Assembly (NCBI RefSeq): GCF_017526105.1
Contig: NZ_CP071839.1
Coordinates: 4,975,001-5,039,000 of the forward strand
Direction: 5' to 3'
Source: Streptomyces cyanogenus
GTDB taxonomy: Bacteria; Actinomycetota; Actinomycetes; Streptomycetales; Streptomycetaceae
DNA length: 64,000 bases
Shown here: positions 59,842-64,000 of the stretch, in pieces
How the letters are laid out: the number at the start of each line of letters is the position of its first letter
How positions within the stretch are numbered: the first letter of the stretch is position 1
The notes under the pieces: generated by a model
What the model was told of the DNA's origin: nothing
Databases searched by the model: none
The model's input: only the letters and a program-made list of their open reading frames with translations
Position numbers and translations under genes: made by a program

Positions 59842-59874
59842 ATCGGCGGGCCACTGCCTCCCGGACCCGCCGAT
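59842..59874. terminator. Weak hairpin between convergent genes
   Basis: ATCGGCGGG and CCCGCCGAT form a 9-bp stem around a 15-base loop between the M55 gene and the convergent MFS gene. The loop is long and no T run follows, so termination is plausible but not secure. The rest of the 197-base gap shows nothing further. Confidence 0.45.
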
Positions 59875-59881
59875 CTGCCGG

Positions 59882-61294
59882 TCAGCGGGCCTTTTCCCGC
59901 AGGAACAGCGCGCTGGTCAGGGTGCCGAGGAGCACCAGGGCCGCGTTCAGCGCGATCGCCGTCTTCAGGCCGCCGAGGACGGCCAGGGCCCCCGTACCGG
60001 TCATCGCGGCGGTGGCCACCGCGCTCATCACCGGCGTGCCCATGGTGATGCCGATCTGCTGGGTCATCGTCGCGAGCCCGGTCGCCAGACCCTGCTCGTG
60101 GTCGGCGAGACCCGAGGTGGCGGTCACCATGAACCCGACGATGACCAGCATGTTGCCCACACCGCCGGCGAAGGTCGCGGCCAGCAGCAGCCACAGCGAG
60201 GAACGGCCGGTGCCGAGCCCGAGCAGGGCCGCCGTGAACAGGGCCTGGCCGAGCCCGCCGGCCAGGAGCGCACGGGTGGCGCCGAACCTGCCGATCCACC
60301 GCGGGGCGAGGGCACCGCCGGCCACCGTCCCCGCACCCAGCACACCGAAGGACAACCCGGCGGCCAGCGGGGAGAAGCCGAGCACCTCCTGCAGGTACAG
60401 GGTCAGCAGGAACACCAGCGACGTCTCGGTGAGGAACGCGACCAGACCGGCGAGGTTGCCCCACGCCACCGACCGCCTGCCCAGCACGTGCGGCGGCACC
60501 AGCGGCGCGGACACCCGGCGCTCCACCGCCCCGAACACCAGCAGCAGCACCAGCCCGGCCGCCAGCGGCAGCAGCGCGACCGGCGCGCCCCAGCCCCGCT
60601 CACCGGCCTGCGTCAGCCCGAGGACCACCGCCAGCAGCCCGAGCGTCACCGTGACCGCCCCCGGCACGTCCAGCCGCGGCCGCTCGGCGGGCCGGGACTC
60701 GGCGATGACCGCGGGCGCGACCAGGAGCACGGCGAGCGCCACTGGTACGTTGACGAAGAACGCCCAGCGCCAGGACAGCAGGTCGGTCAGCAGCCCGCCG
60801 AGGATCGCGCCCGTGGTGAAACCGGCCGACATCAGCGCCCCGTTGAGGCCGAGCGCCTTCTCCCGCAGCGGGCCCTCCGGGAAGGCCGTCGTCAGCAGCG
60901 ACAGACCGGCCGGGGTGACCGCGGCGGTGGCCAGCCCCTGGAACACCCGGGCCGTGATCAGCACCTCCGGGCTCCGCGCCAGCCCGCCCGCCAGCGAGGC
61001 CGCACCGAGGACGACCAGACCGCCCAGGAACAGCCGGCGGCGGCCGAAGAGGTCGGCGACCCGGCCGAACAGCAGCGTGAACCCGGCCGCGCACAGGGCG
61101 AACGCCGTGCCGATCCACTGCAGACGGGCGAGCGGGAAACCGAGGCCCGCACCGATCACCGGCAGGGCCACGTTCAGGATGGAGAAGTCCACGGCCAGCA
61201 TGAACTGGGCCGCGAGCAGCAGCACCAGCACCAGGCGGAGCCGGGGGGTCAGGGCGGCGGATGCGCCGTCCGGGCGGGCGGTTGCGACGGACAT
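59882..61294 (-). CDS. MFS multidrug exporter (DHA2-like)
   Basis: The gene encodes 470 aa with 14-helix hydropathy. LLLAAQFMLAVDFSILNVALPVIGAGL, LLFGRVADLFGRRRLFLGGLVVLGAASLAGGLA (motif A) and GLATAAVTPAGLSLLTTAFPEGPLREKALGLNGALMSAGFTTGAILGGLL (motif C region) fit the DHA2 drug exporters. ATG 61294. A 38-base repeat array and a nine-codon ORF precede it on the same strand, and a regulator is divergent beyond them. The exported compound is unknown. Confidence 0.9.
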   Translation of the reverse strand: MSVATARPDGASAALTPRLRLVLVLLLAAQFMLAVDFSILNVALPVIGAGLGFPLARLQWIGTAFALCAAGFTLLFGRVADLFGRRRLFLGGLVVLGAASLAGGLARSPEVLITARVFQGLATAAVTPAGLSLLTTAFPEGPLREKALGLNGALMSAGFTTGAILGGLLTDLLSWRWAFFVNVPVALAVLLVAPAVIAESRPAERPRLDVPGAVTVTLGLLAVVLGLTQAGERGWGAPVALLPLAAGLVLLLVFGAVERRVSAPLVPPHVLGRRSVAWGNLAGLVAFLTETSLVFLLTLYLQEVLGFSPLAAGLSFGVLGAGTVAGGALAPRWIGRFGATRALLAGGLGQALFTAALLGLGTGRSSLWLLLAATFAGGVGNMLVIVGFMVTATSGLADHEQGLATGLATMTQQIGITMGTPVMSAVATAAMTGTGALAVLGGLKTAIALNAALVLLGTLTSALFLREKAR

Positions 61295-61323
61295 GACGAG
61301 ACGGTCCCCTCTGTTCGGCGGAA

Positions 61324-61425
61324 GTCACCGGCGTGCGGCTGGCGGCCGGCGTACGGCCAGGTCACCGGCGTGCGGCGAAGCGGTCGGCGTGCGGCCACGT
61401 CACCGGCGTACGGCGAAGCTGACGG
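61324..61425 (-). repeat. Tandem ~38-bp direct repeats in the MFS leader
   Basis: GTCACCGGCGTGCGGC-type units start at 61324, 61361 and 61399, giving a period of 37-38 bases over about 2.6 copies. The outermost copy contains the end of the short ORF at 61400-61429. The repeats are rich in CGTACG/CGGC half-palindromes that could fold alternatively in RNA. Confidence 0.7.
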
Positions 61426-61429
61426 TCAT
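61400..61429 (-). CDS. Nine-codon leader-peptide ORF (MTVSFAVRR)
   Basis: ATG 61429 stands behind GGAGGAGG (minus strand) and encodes MTVSFAVRR then TGA. It ends about 105 bases before the MFS start. The ORF ends inside the first repeat unit, so ribosome stalling here could change pairing of the repeats. This layout resembles translational-attenuation leaders of resistance genes; function inferred. Confidence 0.4.
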   Translation of the reverse strand: MTVSFAVRR

Positions 61430-61600
61430 GAACCTCCTCCGTGCCGGCCGCCCCAGCCAGCACCCCCGTGCGACCGGCCCCCGCGAGGGTGGTCATCGCA
61501 CGACCACCCTCGGGCATCCCGTTCCCGCCGTCCGCCGGGCAGGATGGACGACGACCGCCGCACACCCGGAGGGCGTACGCCCCTTTCCCCGGAGGCAGAC

Positions 61601-62485
61601 ATGGACGCGTCGTCCGAGCTGGGAGACTTCCTGAAGTCCCGCCGTGCCGCGCTGCGGCCGCAGGACGTCGGCCTCCCGGCCGCGCCGGCCCGCCGCCGGG
61701 TCGCCGGACTGCGCCGCGAGGAACTGGCCCTGCTCGCGGGCGTCAGCATCACCCACTACACCCGCCTGGAACAGGGCCGCGCGGCCGGCGTCTCCGACTC
61801 CGTGCTGGACGCCATCGCCCGCACCCTCCGGCTCACCGAGGACGAGACCGCCCACCTCAGGGACCTGGCCCGGCCCGCCGCCCGGCGCCGCCCGCCCGCG
61901 ACCCGCGCCGCCCACGCGACACGGTCGGCCCGCCAGTTGCTCGCCGCCATGACGGACGTACCCGCACTCCTCCTGGACCGGCGGAGCGACGTCCTGGCCT
62001 GGAACCGGCTCGGCCACGCCCTGCTCGCCCCGCACCTGCCGTGGGACGGCCCGGACACCCCCGCCGCCCGCCCCAACCTCGTCCGCATGCTGTTCCTGGA
62101 CGAGCGCTACCGGGCCCGGTACACCGACTGGCAGGAGGAGGCCCACCTCGCGGTCGCCTCCCTGCGCCTGGTCGCCGGCCGGCACCCCGACGACCGCGCC
62201 CTGGCCGAACTGATCGGCCACCTGTCCATCCAGAGCGACGAGTTCACCGCCCTGTGGGCCCGGCACCCGGTCCGCACCTGCACCTCCGGGACCAAGTCCC
62301 TGCACCACCCGGCCGTCGGCACCCTGGAGCTGAGCTTCGAGAACCTGTGCCTGCCCGGCACCGCGGACCAGCGCCTCATCGCCTACACCGCCGAGCCGGG
62401 CACCCCCTCCGACGCGGCCCTGCGTCTCCTGGCCGCCACCACGGCCCCCACCGAGCCGGAACGGCCCACCCTGGACGCGCACTGA
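61601..62485 (+). CDS. Helix-turn-helix regulator with MmyB-like C-terminal domain
   Basis: The gene encodes 294 aa. The XRE-type HTH is LGDFLKSRRAALRPQDVG...RRVAGLRREELALLAGVSITHYTRLEQGRAAGVSDSVLDAIARTLRL. The MmyB-like ligand-binding domain (PALLLDRRSDVLAWNRLGHALLAPHL ... LVRMLFLDERYRARYTDWQEEAHLAVASLRLVAGRHPDD) follows. Such regulators often control an adjacent SDR or exporter; here the MFS gene is divergent at 306 bases. ATG 61601 follows GGAGG. Confidence 0.9.
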   Translation: MDASSELGDFLKSRRAALRPQDVGLPAAPARRRVAGLRREELALLAGVSITHYTRLEQGRAAGVSDSVLDAIARTLRLTEDETAHLRDLARPAARRRPPATRAAHATRSARQLLAAMTDVPALLLDRRSDVLAWNRLGHALLAPHLPWDGPDTPAARPNLVRMLFLDERYRARYTDWQEEAHLAVASLRLVAGRHPDDRALAELIGHLSIQSDEFTALWARHPVRTCTSGTKSLHHPAVGTLELSFENLCLPGTADQRLIAYTAEPGTPSDAALRLLAATTAPTEPERPTLDAH

Positions 62486-62506
62486 CCACCCGCGTCGTCC
62501 GGCGGC

Positions 62507-63397
62507 CTACGCCCCCGGCCGCACCCCGAGGACGTCGAGCATCGCGCGGGTGGCCGGGCTCGGGTCGAAGCGGCTCCAGGCCAGGTGCTCGGCTCGGCGC
62601 GGTCCGTCGACCACCGGGACCAGCGCCAGGCCGGGGTCGGCGGCGGCCAGCGGGCGGATGAACGCCGAGGGGAGCAGCGCGATGCCGAGTCCGCGCGCGA
62701 TCAGCCGGGTGATCAGCTCGACGACCCCGGCCTCGTACGCGACGTCCCGGGCCAGGCCGGCCGCGGCGAACGCCCGGTCCGACTGGGCCCGGGCCGGCGT
62801 CCCGGCCACGAAGTCCACGAATGTCTCGCCGGCGATGTCCTCCAGCGTGACCCGGTCCGCCCCGGCCAGCCGGTGTCCGGCCGCCGCCACCAGCACATGC
62901 TCGTCGCGGTCGAGCACCACGCTCTCCACCCCGGAGGGCAGCTCGCCCTCCGGCAGCCCGAGGAAGGCGATGTCCACGTCCCCGTTCCGGATGCCCGCCG
63001 CCAGTTCGTCACTGCGCCCGGAGCGGAGCATGACCCGGACCTCCGGGTGCCGGGCCCGGTACCGCTGCAACAGCTCCGGTACGTCCACGGCGGCTGCGGT
63101 CACGATCACGCCGACGGAAAGCCGCCCCCGTACCACCCCGTTCGCGGCGGCCGCGTCGGCCACGGCGAGGTCCGCGGCGGCCAGGGCCTCCCGCGCCCGG
63201 GCCACGAACGCCTCGCCCGCACCGGTGAGTTCCACCCGCCGGCTGGACCGCGCGAACAGCCGTACCCCCAACTCCCGCTCCAGATTGGCGATCCGGTGGC
63301 TGAGCGAGGACTGCACCACGAAGCACCGCTCGGCGGCACGGGTGAAGTTACGGGTCTCGGCGACGGCGACGACGTACCGCATCTGCTGGAGGTCCAC
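62507..63397 (-). CDS. LysR-family transcriptional regulator
   Basis: The gene encodes about 296 aa. The HTH is MDLQQMRYVVAVAETRNFTRAAERCFVVQSSLSHRIANLERELGVRLFARSSRRVELTGAGEAFVARAREAL. A periplasmic-binding-protein-like effector domain follows. GTG 63397 matches the usual LysR start; ATGs at 63418 and 63460 are in frame. It is divergent from the EamA transporter gene, 79 bases apart, which it probably regulates. Confidence 0.92.
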   Translation of the reverse strand: MDLQQMRYVVAVAETRNFTRAAERCFVVQSSLSHRIANLERELGVRLFARSSRRVELTGAGEAFVARAREALAAADLAVADAAAANGVVRGRLSVGVIVTAAAVDVPELLQRYRARHPEVRVMLRSGRSDELAAGIRNGDVDIAFLGLPEGELPSGVESVVLDRDEHVLVAAAGHRLAGADRVTLEDIAGETFVDFVAGTPARAQSDRAFAAAGLARDVAYEAGVVELITRLIARGLGIALLPSAFIRPLAAADPGLALVPVVDGPRRAEHLAWSRFDPSPATRAMLDVLGVRPGA

Positions 63398-63476
63398 CCA
63401 TCCATCGTTCTCGTGCATGGCTGCGATGGCAAGCATGTCTTGGACGCATGACCGGTTCACTGCCGAGACTCGTCAC

Positions 63477-64000
63477 ATGCCTGCCTACGCCGACAGAGCG
63501 GCAACCGTCCTCCTGACCGCCCTCGCCCCCGCGGCATGGGGCACGACCTACGTCGTCACCACCGCGCTCCTCCCGCCCGGCCACCCCCTGTTCGCCGGCC
63601 TCATGCGCGCCCTGCCCGCCGGGCTGCTCGGCCTGGTGCTCACCCGTGCCCTCCCGCAGGGCGCCTGGTGGTGGAAGGCGGGCGTCCTCGGCGCGCTCAA
63701 CATCGGCGTCCTCTTCCCGCTGCTGTTCCTGGCGGCCGAACGACTCCCCGGCGGGGTCGCCGCCACCCTCGGTGCCACGCAGCCACTGCTGGTCGCCGCC
63801 CTCGCGGTCCCGGTGCTCCAGGACCGGCCGACCGTCCGGCGCTGGGCCTGGGGCGTGCTCGGCGTGGCCGGCGTCGGACTGGTCGTCCTCGGCCCGCAGG
63901 CCCGCCTGGACGCCGTCGGCGTACTCGCCGGCCTCGGTGGCACGGCCGCCATGGCCACCGGGGTCGTCCTCACCAAGCGCTGGGGCCGTCCCCCGGGCGC
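63477..64000 (+). CDS. EamA/DMT-family transporter, N-terminal part (cut by window edge)
   Basis: About 174 codons are open from ATG 63477 to the window end. TVLLTALAPAAWGTTYVVTTALLPPGHPLFAGLMRALPAGLLGLVL, then GALNIGVLFPLLFLAAERLPGGVAATLGATQPLLVAALAV and GVLGVAGVGLVVLG follow the EamA ten-helix layout. The protein exports amino acids or metabolites; the substrate is not readable. Transcribed away from the LysR regulator. Confidence 0.9.
   Translation, partial: MPAYADRAATVLLTALAPAAWGTTYVVTTALLPPGHPLFAGLMRALPAGLLGLVLTRALPQGAWWWKAGVLGALNIGVLFPLLFLAAERLPGGVAATLGATQPLLVAALAVPVLQDRPTVRRWAWGVLGVAGVGLVVLGPQARLDAVGVLAGLGGTAAMATGVVLTKRWGRPPG

Overview
The window is about 64 kb of Streptomyces-type actinobacterial chromosome. 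The evidence is a very high G+C content with G/C at nearly every third codon position, many GTG and TTG starts, the tail of an rRNA operon, and a recognisable streptomycete core: bdtA-like, bS22, rsbN-bldN and rex-hemACD. All functional calls rest on reading the sequence and on knowledge of the families; no database search was run.

Layout. (1) 1-2840: 3' part of 23S rRNA, 5S rRNA and the rrn terminator. (2) 2.9-20.1 kb: conserved core. It holds a HAD phosphatase, a VC0807-type membrane protein, an MFS carrier, AcuC-like deacetylase, a phosphatase-like protein, a BdtA-like DNA-binding protein, the 32-aa ribosomal protein bS22, an epimerase-like protein and an acyltransferase. The developmental anti-sigma/sigma pair rsbN-bldN follows, then a HAD-IB hydrolase, a glutaredoxin-like protein, and the redox-controlled haem operon rex-hemA-hemC-hemD with a Rex operator. 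(3) 20.1-32.2 kb: an accessory island between hemD and hemB. It encodes a linear azol(in)e-containing peptide (LAP/TOMM) RiPP pathway: a 47-aa precursor ending in a Cys-Ser-Cys-Cys-Cys run, SagB-type dehydrogenase, E1-like leader-binding protein, YcaO cyclodehydratase, two CPBP membrane proteins, a luciferase-like monooxygenase, a cytochrome P450, a methyltransferase, a TetR repressor and a DHA2 exporter. A shared operator (CTAAC-N3-GTTAG) and TTA codons appear to tie the flanking genes together. (4) 32.4-46.4 kb: core again. It holds hemB, a DUF4232 lipoprotein, a helix-turn-helix/transmembrane protein, DUF4253, VOC and WYL proteins, argS, class I lysS, a DUF2637 membrane protein, two DUF3558 lipoproteins and rtcB. 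(5) 46.4-64 kb: more variable. It holds a lower-G+C LAGLIDADG endonuclease-like gene beside rtcB, a TetR, an SDR, YnfA, HxlR with an oxidoreductase/FMN monooxygenase/FMN reductase set, an OmpR-type two-component system, a DUF2156 lysyltransferase-like membrane protein, an M55 peptidase, an MFS exporter behind a repeat-containing leader, two regulators and a truncated EamA transporter.

How it fits together. The RiPP operon reads leftwards from the precursor (28967) to the monooxygenase (22513), with several overlapping genes. The P450 diverges from it, and the methyltransferase and exporter sit at the island edges. Three flanking genes carry a TTA codon, which in Streptomyces usually makes translation depend on the developmental tRNA bldA. 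The window also carries bldN, whose cognate anti-sigma gene rsbN has a promoter matching the BldN consensus. The most novel-looking items are the RiPP with its predicted five contiguous azoles and its TetR regulon; the patch of AT-rich codons inside rtcB next to a homing-endonuclease-like gene; and the tandem-repeat leader ahead of the last MFS exporter.
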